Origin: Allacma fusca
Lineage: Eukaryota > Arthropoda > Collembola > Symphypleona > Sminthuridae
Direction of reading: 5' to 3'
Assembly (NCBI GenBank): GCA_947179485.1
Contig: OX359247.1
Location: 39,966,801-40,030,800, forward strand
Length of the DNA stretch: 64,000 nt
In this document: one piece after another, positions 1-12,323 of the stretch
Layout of the letters: each line of letters starts with the position of its first letter
Position numbering within the stretch: the stretch's first letter is position 1
Made by a program: the position numbers and the translations under genes
The notes under the pieces: generated by a model
The model's database searches: none
Told to the model about the DNA's origin: nothing
What the model saw: only the letters and a program-made list of their open reading frames with translations

Positions 1-869
1 GTATCCCCGTTGAAAAGTGCCTTGAAGTTATCGTTTCATGGAAACGAAGACTGATTTCAGTATCTAAAAGAAATGGGGAACACGTGGAAAATACGGGACA
101 AATTCATTGTCGTGTACTTTGTCCTAAAATTTGATTCAATGTTTGTTCAAACTGAGTGTTTCCACCCTCAGTAGATGACATTTTATGGTCCACGACCTTA
201 ATGTAGAATTAGCTGGAAGAGGAATACTAGAGGAGACTAATGCTGCAACGTAACAGTGCGGTGGAGATGTCTAACTTACTCCAGTTAACTCTCTTGCTAC
301 CTTGTAATTTTCTTTGCTGAGCTTTACTTAATGGTTTTGGTGATGACTTAAAGGTTTGCTTTGATTTTGTCTTCATTCCGTTTATTACTGAACGCAATCT
401 CAATATTTCATTCCTTTGGTCAGTAATAATTATTATAGTTTACAATTCTTTGTTTAAGTTTTTACAAGGCAAGTGATACGGATCCCCCCACTATGTAATT
501 TAATATAAGGAAGTACATTTACACTAGTTTCTGGACGTCGACTCACTAATGATATTTCGAGATGAAAATACAGTTGGCACGGCTGTTGACTTGTTTCTTA
601 GGATGGAATTTACCTCGTTGACACTTTGTAACTGTTTTTCACATAAGGAATTTTCGAAAATGTATAAAATAATAAGTTACCGTGGGGGTTTTAACGATTT
701 TTCTGTTTTAGCACTCACTTATTGCACACGTAAACCACGATTAAATTAAAAAGCTTAATATAGCTCCGCATTAACCGGCAAAGCTACCAACAATAGCGTG
801 TATATTCCATTTCGCGGGCTTTGTGCCACTTCACTTGCGTCACAACCTTGCATATTCGCACCTCTCTCA
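1..869. other. no gene recognised
   Basis: AT-rich DNA with two short open frames (549-749 + and 755-1030 -) that show no recognisable domain, signal peptide or splice context. From about 870 the sequence becomes homologous to two other places in the window (see the duplication entries). Confidence 0.6.
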
Positions 870-1270
870 GCCCACAGCTTAGAATGCATTACGATCAATC
901 TAACCTTCTGTATTATATAAACCTTGCGTGCATCTATCAAATATGGAATTGTAGCGAGCTTGCAAAAATGAGCACATAAGTTCGAAAGAATTGCATTATT
1001 GTTTATAAATAGTTTCTGATATGGTAACAAGAGTATTAAAATGTGGTACTTTGATAATATCTACCTCACAAACAACACAATTATTATGTTATAAACTTAG
1101 TATACCGAGTCAATCATGGTCATTGGCAATGGACAGCAGTGACAGTTAAGCTCTTATATTGTATACGTATTACAATTAAACCTTTTTTACAGGGGCAGGT
1201 AAGACACAAAATAGGAAGTGCAATAATATAATTGCTCCCAGAGATTATGAGATCAACCAACTTACCTCAG
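870..1270 (+). repeat. segmental duplication block, copy 1
   Basis: This block recurs with many small differences at about 17800-18190 and 43080-43470. Shared landmarks in order are the stretch reading gagcttgcaaaaatgagcac, a run around gagtattaaa, the sequence caatggacagcagtgacag and the pair cagagattatgag. In the other two places the block lies upstream of a serine protease gene or pseudogene. Here later insertions (1217-4412) separate it from its continuation at 4413-4640, and no protease follows directly. Confidence 0.75.
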
Positions 1271-1856
1271 TAAATTAAAAGTGTTCGTGCATAAATGATA
1301 AAAATCATCGCTACGCGATAATTTGAGGCTTCGCGTAGGGTGGCGTCTACCACCACCGTCAAAGTAGCATGAATTTTGAGCTTTTTTTAAAATTTCAGAT
1401 TTAAAAAAAAACTATCGGGCCGATTTCAAAAATATAAGCAATACCCATTCCGATTTAAATAAGTAATATTCACAAAAAAATTCGTTGAAATCGATTCAGT
1501 AGTTTTAGAGATAGCTGCCATTTGACTTGAAGTTCAAAATTTCAAGAATCTATTTCGGACTAGTGTCATGAACCACAACTTTCACTACTTAATTCTGGCA
1601 GTTGCTTAAATGAACCGATCTCCACAAAGTAAGAATATTGCGGGATGAAAAGGATATTTGGCAACACGGTATAAACACTTTTGTTTAGAAGAAATAAATT
1701 CTTTCATGTTTTTTAAATACAACTAGGCAGGATTTTTGTAAAAAAATTGAAGCTTTATTGCAGTCTTGACAGCAAAAAGTCAGGAAAAGACTTATTTGAT
1801 TTTTCAAAAGTGGGGGGACAGTAGTATAGCGTGTCCCTCCCTGATGTTTTTTGGGA
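1218..1856 (+). repeat. direct repeat, unit 1 (partner 1857-3208)
   Basis: About 640 bp from gtgcaataatataattgctc to ttttttggga is repeated almost base for base in 1857-3208, where it is interrupted by a SINE-like insertion at 1874-2573. The unit contains the palindrome-like stretch around cgctacgcgataatttgagg. It looks like a recent tandem duplication. No coding capacity is seen. Confidence 0.85.
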
Positions 1857-3208
1857 GTGCAATAATATAATTGGTGGACCGAGCCTGCGGTCTGGTGGTG
1901 TAGTGAATCTGTAAGGTTGCAGAAGAGTCGGCTTTCGACTCTAGCTCACCCCAAAATAATTTCAGGTCATTTCTATCTTTCCCTATACACTATCGATATG
2001 CAAATGAGGTCTGGAGGCATGTTGCGCATTCTTGGAAGAGTATCAGCAGGAGTAGTGTGTGCCGTACACTGATAATGATTCGTAAGATGAATTGGTGTAT
2101 TTGTATATACTGCGACTGCTGATATCTCGGATAAGATTGTGTCCGTGGCATGTCCCGTGTCTCCTCCCTTGTCTGCATATCCTCTGTCTCTATCTGTAGC
2201 TTCACATCTTCACTCTCTCTCTATAGCTAAGTCTGCGTATGTGTGTGGTGATATACATGCTTGCGAGACTGCGGGGATGCTGTGTGTGACACCGGGTATG
2301 TGCTTTGAAACTGTATGTGCTAATGTATAGCGGACTGCACACGTAGCGGGGGCCTAGACCTCTACCTTCGGTTATTAGTCATATGATGACGAGTTTACAT
2401 GCAGGCCTGTGGTTGAGTAAGTGTGGAATGGGCGGCCGCCCCACTTCACAGTACGCAGCTAATGGGCCAGAATGGCTCCAATTTGTAAATAAATTAATTA
2501 AAGAGAATAAAGGAAAAAACTCTGTAAGGCCCTAAAGGGCAAAAAATCGGAGTATAAACCAGAATAAAAAAAAAATAATATAATTGCTCCCAGAGATTAT
2601 GAGATCAACCAATTTACCTCAGTAAATTAAAAGTGTTCGTGCATAAATGATAAAAATCATCGCTACGCGATAATTTGAGGCTTCGCGTAGGGTGGCGTCT
2701 ACCACCACCGTCAAAGTAGCATGAATTTTGAGCTTTTTTTAAAATTTCAGATTTAAAAAAAAACTATCGGGCCGATTTCAAAAATATAAGCAATACCCAT
2801 TCCGATTTAAATAAGTAATATTCACAAAAAAATTCGTTGAAATCGATTCAGTAGTTTTAGAGATAGCTGCCATTTGACTTGAAGTTCAAAATTTCAAGAA
2901 TCTATTTCGGACTAGTGTCATGAACCACAACTTTCACTACTTAATTCTGGCAGTTGCTTAAATGAACCGATCTCCACAAAGTAAGAATATTGCGGGATGA
3001 AAAGGATATTTGGCAACACGGTATAAACACTTTTGTTTAGAAGAAATAAATTCTTTCATGTTTTTTAAATACAACTAGGCAGGATTTTTGTAAACAAATT
3101 GAAGCTTTATTGCAGTCTTGACAGCAAAAAGTCAGGAAAAGACTTATTTGATTTTTCAAAAGTGGGGGGACAGTAGTATAGCGTGTCCCTCCCTGATGTT
3201 TTTTGGGA
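1857..3208 (+). repeat. direct repeat, unit 2, interrupted by a retroposon
   Basis: Second copy of the 640-bp unit. It starts in 1857-1873, is broken by the 1874-2573 insertion and resumes at about 2574, ending near 3208. Beyond it the sequence runs on into gggacattgtcccc and rejoins the duplicated protease-upstream block (3250-3458). Confidence 0.8.
1874..2573 (+). mobile_element. tRNA-derived SINE-like retroposon with 13-bp TSD
   Basis: A roughly 700-bp insertion flanked by the 13-bp direct repeat AATAATATAATTG (1861-1873 and 2574-2586). Its head, about 1880-1950, resembles a tRNA: a possible A box near tggtgtagtgaat and a B-box-like GCTTTCGACTCTAG. It ends in an A-rich tail just before 2574. 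The body has a CT-rich middle and a GGGCGGCCGCCCC palindrome near 2430. The TSD, tail and box-like motifs support retroposition. It is longer than a typical SINE and I do not recognise the family. Confidence 0.65.
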
Positions 3209-3458
3209 GGGACATTGTCCCCCCTGTCCCCCCTTATTCCGGAGTGCCTGACATTCAATATATTTTTGGCTCGGACAGCTCCAGATTTTCCAATATTTTG
3301 GAATATAAGTAGAATGATATGGTGTTCAGAAATGACTGAAGAAAATAAAACAGGGGATCCCAAATAATATTATTGCTACCACAGAAATTATCACTGGTTG
3401 CGAGTTACTTGCACTTCCAAGCCGGTGACTTTCTCAGAAGAACCCAGCGGCTTAAGAT

Positions 3459-4412
3459 TAGTGTTTCTGATCGAGTTCGGGAAACTCAAGGTTTCGAGTT
3501 CGAGTCGGGTTCGAGTCGAGTTCGAGCCTAATATTTTTGGTACCGTTTGCTTTCGAGTCGGTTTCGGGTATCAAGTTTTCGACCCGAAAAAATCGGGTCG
3601 AGTTTGCAAAATCAACCGGTCTCTACCAAAACTCGAAAGTAAAAACTTATTTTGGAATTATTGATGCATGTTACCTTTACAATAAAAATTGCCCTTCCTG
3701 CCACCTCTGATTTAAAAAAGTGCAAAACATCAAAGAAAACAAAACAGTCTCTGTACGCAGCAAGTATTTGTACATGACCGTATAACACTCCTCATACCTA
3801 AGTTTTATTAGCACACGATTATTCGTCATATTCGTTACGACATCCACGCCATATTAGTACCCTAATATGGCAAGGATGGCGCGTGAATTCTTGGGTATTC
3901 CTGGCATTCCTATCGAGCGTGCTTTTTCGTTGGCTCCGACATTTTAACACTGAAATGTTTGGCTACTCAAGGAGATACGATATTGAAGTTACCACTTTTA
4001 ATATCGTGGTTAAAGTTGGCATATAACAAGTTTATCGAAGCAACAGTGAAGAGCATTACGGAGGGATGGGGGGTTGTACCAAATTATAATGAAAATTTGA
4101 AATTATATTGAAAAAATGAAAACGACACAGGGATTGCTGCATTATTTTGCTTTTACAAAAAAAATTATTTGTTTGATGCTCATTTTTCGGGACTGTGTGA
4201 TGTTGTATTTTACGTAAATTTTGTGTCTGGTTTTGGTTCGAGTTCGAGTCGGTTTCGGGTATAACATTTCTTAACGGTCTCGGTTTCGGGTACAAAAAAA
4301 TTTCCCGACTCGAATGTCCCGAGTTCGAGTTCGAGCCCAAAAGTGAAATTTACACCGGGCTTTTGTTTCGAGTCGAGTCGAGCCCAACTATTTGTTACCG
4401 ATAGAAACACTG
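3459..4412 (+). mobile_element. hAT element, TCGAGTTCGAG family
   Basis: Ends are TAGTGTTTCT and AGAAACACTG, flanked by the exact 8-bp duplication CTTAAGAT (3451-3458 and 4413-4420), the hAT signature. Both flanks carry dense arrays of gagTTCGAGT and gTTTCGGGTa motifs, the right side being largely the inverse of the left. The middle keeps a transposase relic at 3867-3947. Removing it restores the duplicated block seen at 18560 and 43930. Confidence 0.88.
3867..3947 (+). pseudogene. hAT transposase C-terminal (dimerisation) relic
   Basis: One frame reads MARMAREFLGIPGIP followed by IERAFSLA before a stop. This matches the layout of the hAT C-terminal dimerisation region: Ala-rich helix, a loop of the type Leu-x-Ile-Pro, then SERVFS-like residues. 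Only about 27 codons are recognisable, so it is a decayed remnant. It independently assigns the surrounding element to hAT. Confidence 0.65.
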
Positions 4413-5030
4413 CTTAAGATTCTAGTATTTTTTAATTACACTAGAGGCTCGAGGTCATTGACAACCGCACAGCATGAACACTCTCCAGCATCTACTTTTA
4501 CTGGATGTTATTAAGGAATTATGTGGCTGACGATCAGCTCATGCAGAATTGTTAAAAGTGAGTAATAAAACTGCAGCAATATGGACCCGGTGCCCAAAAT
4601 AACGATGTACCGCACAAATAATAGGTTATTCTTTCATATCTGGTATATAGGGTTTTAAATTCCATCAACGAATCATACACCCCACGGCCCACGGCATTCT
4701 TACCACGAGGAGAGTAACCACATGGCTGATGAGGAATGTATTGGGGAAGTAGAGACTCAACCTCAACACTTTGACCGTCTTGAAAATTAATTTTCTTAAA
4801 TTTAAATTAACATGGAATCAAATTTCATTGATATTGTCACCAGTGACGATGAAAGCTGTGAAAACACTCCGCAACACAGAAAAAACTGATCCGTTGCCCA
4901 CAATAATTTTACGCTAAAAGAAAATCGGCATCATTGCAAATACTGCAAGTAAGATTTTAATGAAAATAAACTTCCTAAATATTTTAAAATTACTTAATAG
5001 ACTTATATAATTATTGTACTGTAACACTGC
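4413..5030. repeat. continuation of segmental duplication, then unassigned DNA
   Basis: 4413-4640 continues the block interrupted by the hAT insertion; compare 18570-18740 and 43930-44160 (landmarks gtcattgacaacc, ttaaggaattatgtggctg, agctcatgcagaattgttaaaagtgagtaat split by small changes). After about 4640 the similarity ends, and 4640-5030 shows no gene or recognisable element. Confidence 0.6.
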
Positions 5031-5034
5031 ACCA

Positions 5035-5205
5035 AGGCTTCTACTGGGAACAATTTTTTGTCCCATCGACAATTCTATCCCCTCCAGAAATCCTCGGGAC
5101 AAAAAAGTTCATCCCGATTCAGTCCCGAAATAACATGGAGACAAAGATTTTGTCCCGAAACTGTCCCGATCCCTGTCCCTCTCCTGAAAACCTGGGGACG
5201 TCAAG
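5035..5205 (+). mobile_element. decayed GTCCC-motif hAT-like fragment
   Basis: The stretch begins aaggcttctactgggaacaa, close to the left end of the intact GTCCC-type element at 16176 (cagtgcttctgttggggac). It is full of TGTCCCGA/TCCCGATC motifs and ends near cctggggacgtca. I found no clean TSD, so this is a degraded or partial member of that family. Confidence 0.5.
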
Positions 5206-5209
5206 TCTA

Positions 5210-6470
5210 AGCATGAGATCGGTTCGGATAAATAATACATCCGAACCGTAACCGAACCAACCCGAAGTTTTCGGTTAATGTTTTGTCAAAATCCGAACCG
5301 AACCGTTTTGTTCGGATAAAAAAATACTCCTATCCGAAACCGAACCGCAATACATCGGTTCGGATGATTTTTATAACCAACCGTTTGTCGGTTATCCGAA
5401 TAACCGAAACAATATTGCACATTTTACCAGTGAAAACTTCATTCGAAATAGATAAAAATTTATTGAAATCTTTTCTGAAAATCTTTGTTTTAATAAAAAT
5501 GTCGTTTAAACTTAAAACAATTATTTCACTATTTTTTATCAAATTCTACGTATTATGTAACTTCAAATGTCAACTAAAAATCTAAGGACAAAATCTCCAG
5601 TAACCTCGCTTTTTATTTTTGTTTCAAGGCTCATTGCTCCCAGTATTTCTTCTGTATTACGGAGTAGTGTTTCTGTTCGGTATCGGGAATTCCCGAGGTT
5701 CCGGTTCGGTTTCGGTTCCGGGACGGTTTCGGGTCAACGTTTTAAAGAACCGTTACATTTCGGTCCGGTTTCGGGTCATCGGTTTATGAACCGTCAAATT
5801 TCGGTCCGGTTTCGGGTACAAAAATCAAAACCGAAAGTTTTCGGGAATGGTTTGTTAAAGCTGCCGTTTTGTATGAAAACGCGAAACTTGCATTTGGCCA
5901 GCATTTGTCAACTATCATTTGAAAAGGCGATACAATTTTGGCTTCCATAAAAATGAATCATATACATTTTCTGACTGTTCGGAAAGGAACCTGAACCGGT
6001 TCGGGAACCGCTTTTATTTTGCGGATCGGTTCCGTGAAGCCAAAAATGTCCCGGACTCGAAAATACCGGTTCCGGTTTTGGGAACAGAATTGGGATTTTT
6101 TTCGGTTCGGGAAAACGAGTCGGGTCGAGTCCATGTTTTGGTACCGTTCAGAAACACTATTACGGAGTCGGAGGTTTCCACTGATGACATTGCAATTTGA
6201 TGAACAAATGTATGCCTGCCCGTGGTCCATGCGTTGTGCTTGCTAAATATGTATATTGCAGATACATAATGAAACAATCGTTTGTCTCGAGAAATTCATG
6301 CTACAGCCGTTCTCGATTACGATTTGCTAAACATTTTAGGAACGAAATTCAAAATCGGTTATTCGTCCGTTTAACCGAGCGGATTAGCGGATGCATTTTC
6401 TTAATCCGAACCGATAAATTCATTAAAACCGAACCGATCCGAAACCGCTATCCGGTTAGGCATAGAAAAG
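5210..6470 (+). mobile_element. CGGTTCGG-motif hAT-like element, interrupted
   Basis: Left (5215-5420) and right (6350-6470) parts carry many copies of ATCGGTTCGGAT and its inverse CCGAACCG, mirrored around an AT-rich core. This matches the style of the hAT elements in this window. A second, different element is nested at 5665-6159. The exact ends and TSD could not be set, so the boundaries are approximate. Confidence 0.5.
5665..6159 (+). mobile_element. nested nonautonomous hAT element with TSD TTACGGAG
   Basis: A 495-bp element with inverted ends TAGTGTTTCTG and CAGAAACACTA and an exact 8-bp duplication TTACGGAG (5657-5664 and 6160-6167). The interior is arrays of GGTTTCGGGT/TTCGGTCCGG and their inverses. 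The terminal TAGTGTTTCT is shared with the 3459-4412 element, so the two belong to related families. No ORF of its own. Confidence 0.88.
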
Positions 6471-6529
6471 GAATAGGAACTCGTTTTCAACAAATTAATG
6501 TTAAATCGTAGACTCTGTTATCTACATAA

Positions 6530-6790
6530 ATTGAGAATTTCTATTCAATTTGTTTTCGAAGCAGAATCATTAAATTTTGGTTTCTGGAAATGCATTGTTG
6601 AAATTTTATAAAGCTTTCTCTGTGAAGGTTTTGCGTTTAAAACCATAGTAGAGTTTAGTACTTATTGTAGATACATGAATATTGGATACATGTAACTTTA
6701 ACATTAAGGATTAAGGAAGATGTAACTTCTTCTTTACATAATTATAACTTGGACAGCTATATCCTTTTGTGGTAGTTGGTAGTGCGAAAA
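6530..6790 (+). repeat. dispersed duplicate of 47105-47365
   Basis: About 260 bp similar to 47105-47365. Landmarks include tttctattcaat, tcattaaattt, gtgaaggtttt, taacattaaggattaagg and tgtggtag followed by ggtagtgcga. No coding potential. Confidence 0.7.
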
Positions 6791-9201
6791 TTTGTTGTAT
6801 CTCTAAAATATATAACGCGCGTGATGAAGCGACTATTTTAAAACTTCCCTCCCTCTCCTAAACGCGCTTTATAGGTTCGCGGATACAAATTACCATAAAG
6901 GTTATATGGCTTAGCAAGTAGTAGCAAGGGCAGTGATACTGTCACGGGCTAGATTTATAATACCATAAACGGTGGCTACCCATTTATATTAAAGAGAAGA
7001 GACATGTTAGAGTACGCTTTGCAAAGACAGTAACTTAATAAATGTCGGGGACAAAGTTTTGGTAAAGTTGGCGTTAATTTTCACATAGACAACTGTATGT
7101 TGCTTTTCGAGGGATAAGTCTAAAGAAAATATCAAGGTCGGTAAAGGTACATACAAAAGTAATTGTGTTTTAAAGAAGTTTTGTAAATTGTTGCAATTAA
7201 AAAGGCTTTAATAAGGCTACTGGCTTTCTTAATACTAGAATTTGACGATGAGGGGACATTTTTAAATCTTCACTCTCTCTCCTAAAGACGCTTTATAGTT
7301 TTGCGAGTACAAATTGCAAATTGTATATTTAAAAAAGTTCTGTAATGTTAGATTATAATCATACGGGGTTGTATTTCAGAAGCAAAGGTCATTTAAAAAA
7401 TATTCTATTAGAAAAAAACTATTTCGGCAATGGAATTTTAATACTGGCGGATCAAACCACTAGACTTCGTCGGTGTTGCACTTGGGAAATGGGGGTTATC
7501 CACCACCTGCCGTCCTGTGGTGGCTTGATCCGCTATCGGATAACATCTCCTATTGGTTTGCGATTGTGATTACAAATTACCTTAAAGGCTAACTACCCGG
7601 CTTATTTGTAGCATGTAATATGAATTACAACTGGGGTGTATTTCTGAATCATGTGCTATTCGACTGAACCAACAAGCTATGAAGCCTTTCGAAGCCAGCA
7701 ATAGCTGGCTGTGCAGTGCTAGTTCAATCATAATCACCATTCCCACCTCCCCTTTCCAAAATAACGCGCGGACACAAGTCGTCTTAACTAATATGAAAGA
7801 GACGGTTCAAATAAGATATTTTTATTATTCGTATGTGATTACTGATTACTACTTAGAATTAGACAGCTACTGTATGCGCATGAGCTAATGTACGAGTTAG
7901 CTTACATCGTATATTACATAGTACAGCCACTTGTAAGTATTTGTATAACATTAGAGGAAAAAATTTTTAAATTAAGTTTGGAAAGCGCTTTTTGAAACAG
8001 TCCTATTCAGAACGATGTAAATTTTGAGTCGAATCTCAACTTTACTCATATTACTGTCGAAACATGTAATGGAGTTTTCACCTGACCAGGATAGCTACTG
8101 AAAATTCTGTCTGTAGGTACAAACTTTTCCTTCTCCTGTTGTTTGGTTTTGGGATCAGAATTTTAAAAATGATTTTAAACTATAATGTTTACTGCTTGAA
8201 ACACTCCATTGCAAAATGTTTATTATAAATACAGGAATGTCCGGTCCGCCTTTCTTCTATGCGTTATCTAAAAACCTTTTTCATGCAAAATTAGTGCAAG
8301 TTTTTATAAATATTTCAAACCAGTTTCGTTTATTAAAGCAGGGATGAGGGCTCAATTGTGGAAAGATAGTGTAAAGACATATTAATGGTTTTTACGACTA
8401 TTGAAAGTTGCACACTCGCAATAGTCCCTGTACCTCCTAGGTAACCCCAAACCTGGTGCGAGTAGTAGCCCAGCAATGACAATGTTGCATGTACGCTGGA
8501 GATGCAATTTTTATTGTAAAAATTTTAATTCTCAATTTCGTCATTATTTTATGAATATACATATGTATATATGCATTTCATGATGAGCTAATGTACCGCA
8601 GTCATTACATTTTATACCATTACACGGTCTGCAGCGGTTTCACAATAATGTTAATGTCGTAATTTTTGCAAGCCACATGCGCAATATTTCTTGCTTTAAA
8701 TAACTTCTTACACGTCAGGTTCTTCCTCAAATGGGGTAATTACAGCAGATGTTATAACCTCCAAAATTACATCCACTGCAGGGATGTACTTTCTAATGTA
8801 ACTAGCGAAATAATCATTATTACAATTAACAAATGCGTACTTGGATAAACTCCTTCAACTGCCCTAAAATGCTACTATTTCATGTATTATGAGCGAGAAG
8901 CATTACTTATAATTCGACAAATGTAGCATGTTGGTCACAGGTCACAGTGTATTGAGATTATAGCAGTGTGAAAATTAACTAAACACATTCAAGTTTCTTT
9001 AAATGGCCGTCATTACCATTTTAATGCCACCCTTAAAATTATATTAATACTTATGCCATAATAAGTATTTTACACCAGAATGTCTACGCCGCAATAATTT
9101 ATTAAACGAATCAGTCATTCAAATTGCCAATATTTGACAAATTAATCATACCGAGGCAATTAGCACATATAAAGTAAATTTTACAACGACTATAGTTCAA
9201 G
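6791..9201. other. intergenic, no gene recognised
   Basis: AT-rich intergenic DNA. Short frames at 7345-7569, 7679-7888 and 8666-8848 have no recognisable domain. 7800-8000 is similar to 52705-52873, and a motif reading ctcctaaa-gcgctttatag occurs at about 6855 and 7280. Confidence 0.55.
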
Positions 9202-9209
9202 TATAAATA
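9202..9209 (+). promoter_or_regulatory. TATA box of the first serine protease
   Basis: TATAAATA lies 76 bp upstream of the ATG at 9285, a spacing that suits an initiator near 9235. The paralogues carry cataaatag in the equivalent place (11854-11862 and 18882-18890). Confidence 0.65.
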
Positions 9210-9284
9210 GTTCAACTCGGGCTGTTGGGAATCCTACAAATTTTCGGAAACACCGAGAGCGCTATCTTGTAAATTGATTGCAAG

Positions 9285-10867
9285 ATGTTTCTTTCAAATA
9301 CACTTGTATTCAATTTCCTGTTCCTCTACGTGGCTAGTCTGCCAGTTGAGGACATTTCCGGAGGAGAAAGGATTCATAAAGGCGATAAACCTAAAGAAGA
9401 CTATCCATCTATCGTGTCTATCATTGCCTATGTAATTTTGGAATTTTTAAAATATTAGTAAACTTACTTATTATTAATTAATTAAACTTTATTATTTCAC
9501 GTGCGACCTTTCATAAAATAGTTCTGGCATTGCATTGAGGCAAGTGTGAGCAAAGATGTGCATGTAGCGTAATGAGAATGAAAACTCCAGTTTCGCCTGG
9601 ACTGCGGTCTCGATTTTTGATTTGCAATATATGTATTTTTATTTTCTGATTTCATGTTTATTCTCTTCATAGGTATCAGAAACACAAGGAAAGTATTGTG
9701 GCGGTACTGTAATTACCGAAAAGCACCTTCTTACTGCTGCACATTGCTTTAGTCCGAATGTAAAAAAATATGCCGCTATACTCGGGTCAAGACACAACAC
9801 TTTTGCAATCGGTCGTGGTAGCCAAGAAATTACTTTTGGCCCCGAGGCATGGACTCTAAATCCGTAAGTTGATTATGTAAGTTTAAAATTACAAAGATCC
9901 TGACATTACATGTCATTTTCTGTATTAACATCTTTGTAGAGGATATGAGGGTAACAAAACCGGATACATCTTTGATACTGCCGTCATAACTCTACCAAAA
10001 ACCATAAAACTATCCAATAAAATACAGACGATTCGGTTGGCAAAGAAAGTCTACACAAATAATGTCAGAGTTGTTGGCTGGGGAAAGAATGACTGCACTG
10101 GAAACTCAATTGATGAAACCTATCTGTACGCTAAGGTAGAGGTCAATATTATATAATTCTACACTTGACGTTATAAACTGTCCTCGCACTTTTCCGACTA
10201 CGCACAATTTTAGAAACGGATAGTGGACGATGAAGATTTGTGCAGAAACATATGGTCAATCCAAAGAAATGCTCTATATTTACAGATACATATATACAGT
10301 ACCTACTTACAACGCACTTTGCAAATTTTTAGTATAGTATAGTTTTTTACTGTAGAAACGGTACTGCTATTTCTTTCAGGGTTGGATTGTTGATGACGAT
10401 ACATGTGCAAAAGAATATAAGGAACCAACCCACGCGAGCCAGATCTGCGCTAAATTTAAAAATGAGAAAGGTGAGCTGTCTGGACAGGATTCAATGGACA
10501 GTGGCGGTCCACTGTATGCAACAGCGGATGACGGTGAAGATGTGGAAGTGAGTCAATTTTAAATACAGATTTGTTAAGAGATATATAATGATGCCATGGA
10601 TTATAAATATGTACATACATTTGAATGATTCCTTAAGATCATTATTATTGCGAAACTTGCCCACCTTTAGTATGGGATTGATTACTTAAATAACTGAAAT
10701 TTTTCCATTATTAAAACAAACAGATTGGTACTGTGTCGCAAAGCTGGAAGATCAACTATAAAACTCCGCAAGAATGCACCAAGGTAGAAATTCCCCAGAA
10801 ACACGGCAAAATTTCTGAGGCTGAAACTTTCATCAAGTCAGTGGCTCCAGATGCTGTTTTTGTTTGA
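9285..10867 (+). CDS. secreted chymotrypsin-like serine protease, 281 aa, 5 exons
   Basis: A digestive-type S1A serine protease precursor. Exons are 9285-9431, 9673-9863, 9940-10135, 10380-10547 and 10724-10867, with GT-AG introns in phases 0, 2, 0, 0. The first about 18 residues are a signal peptide. Activation is predicted after Arg in GERIHKG, giving an Ile N-terminus. The catalytic triad is His73 in LTAAHC, Asp125 in FDTAVITLP and Ser219 in SMDSGGP. Oddities: the oxyanion glycine before DSGGP (Gly193, chymotrypsin numbering) is Met, and the usual Cys191 is Asp, so the C191-C220 disulfide is absent and specificity cannot be read off. The stop codon overlaps an AATAAA polyadenylation signal. 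It is more diverged than the two near-identical paralogues downstream. Confidence 0.9.
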
Positions 10868-10872
10868 ATAAA
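10867..10872 (+). terminator. polyadenylation signal AATAAA
   Basis: AATAAA overlaps the TGA stop of the protease at 10865-10867. A further AAATAAAATAAAA run near 10987 could serve as an alternative signal. Confidence 0.55.
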
Positions 10873-11701
10873 TTACGATTGGAAAACTGTTGGTTGATGC
10901 TGCAGTCACGGATTATAAAATCAAGATGTACTCCTACTCACATTTATTATGCAAGTACATATTTCATTTCATAGTGCACTGTTACAAAATAAAATAAAAT
11001 TCTTTATGATTGGAATATTGGCACGACTTTAAATCAAAAGTAAATTGGCAAATTGCTGTGTTTATTTGATTAAATTATGAATAAAATATATTACAAGCTT
11101 GTCGAGTTTCCCTCCGAGCATCAAGTTACATTACTCATCCTAAAAATCCGTTCGTTATTCACTGGTAATGAATGTTTCCATTGCAAATAATTGCCTTTAA
11201 ATTGATGTGTTAATCCTATAAATATGCAAATCAAAATTTGGCCAAATGTTAGGTAACTCTCCCAGTCTGTAGTTCTTTTTCAAGTTCAAGGACTTATAGC
11301 CAAATGTTTTCACTGTTGGTCACAAAGCAAAGTAAGGTTAGAATATTTAAAGGATTTCTTAATATTTATTCATTATCGCATGAAATTTTTTTCAAAAATT
11401 GTTTTGACACTAGTTTATGGGAAACTTTGTCGGTTTCCAGAGAGCTATCTGACAGATCATAGGTTGATAACCGTGGACATGATCTGAAAAGGTATATTGG
11501 AGAAATTCCGTGCCAGGATTAAAATGGGTACAATAACTGATATCCCGTACGATGCGGGAACGAACGAAAGCAACGGATGATGTACTGCGCAGGGAGAACC
11601 AGCAATATTGAGTCATGCTGCTATATACTTCCCGGCTGTTGCTGTTAAGAGGAGCGCCGGGATATGCCTTAAAAGCTTGTTGGTGATGTTTTTGCACCAC
11701 C
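10873..11701. other. intergenic, no gene recognised
   Basis: 3' flank of the first protease, then unassigned DNA. A 96-codon frame on the minus strand (11410-11700) ends exactly where the downstream protease duplication begins (about 11702), but shows no recognisable domain. Confidence 0.5.
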
Positions 11702-12323
11702 CCAAATTATGATGTACCACCCAAATAATTATTTAATTGACAGCCGACACATTACACATTTGAAATATTGTCATAAATTACAAAAATAGTGACTATTGAA
11801 ATATATGGTCACTATTCACCACCTGCGAAGAAACCAATTACGAAACAATTCTTCATAAATAGCTTCTCTCTGTGAGTTCTGGAATACGAAGAGCAAAATT
11901 CATTACTCTTCATTTAAGAATCTCTGAGTCAACATGTTTATAGTAAATTCACTGTGGATTTTTTCTCTATTCCTCTGCGCTGTTAGCAGCCCCAACGGAG
12001 AAAATTCTGGAGAAGAAAAGGTTTCCTTTGGGGATGAACCAATTGAAGACTATCCGTCTCTCGTGTCTCTGATAATGTACTATGTAAGTTTGCTACTTTA
12101 AACACAACTAATGCGAATGGTTTATTACATTGGAATTCGTAGAATTGTCAAGGGTTACCGCAAGATTTGTAGTTTCGCATGAGTAATACTGCAATATGAT
12201 TTATTTTGTTGTCACGATCTAATGACCAACTTTGGCGATTCGACTTTCATTTCTGTCTTTAACAGAAAAGCAAAAACGAAACAGAACAAATGTTTGGCGG
12301 TACTCTAATCACGGCTGAATTGG

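Noticed and set aside
11410..11700. 96-codon minus-strand frame
   Set aside because: No domain or supporting context; it simply ends at a duplication boundary.
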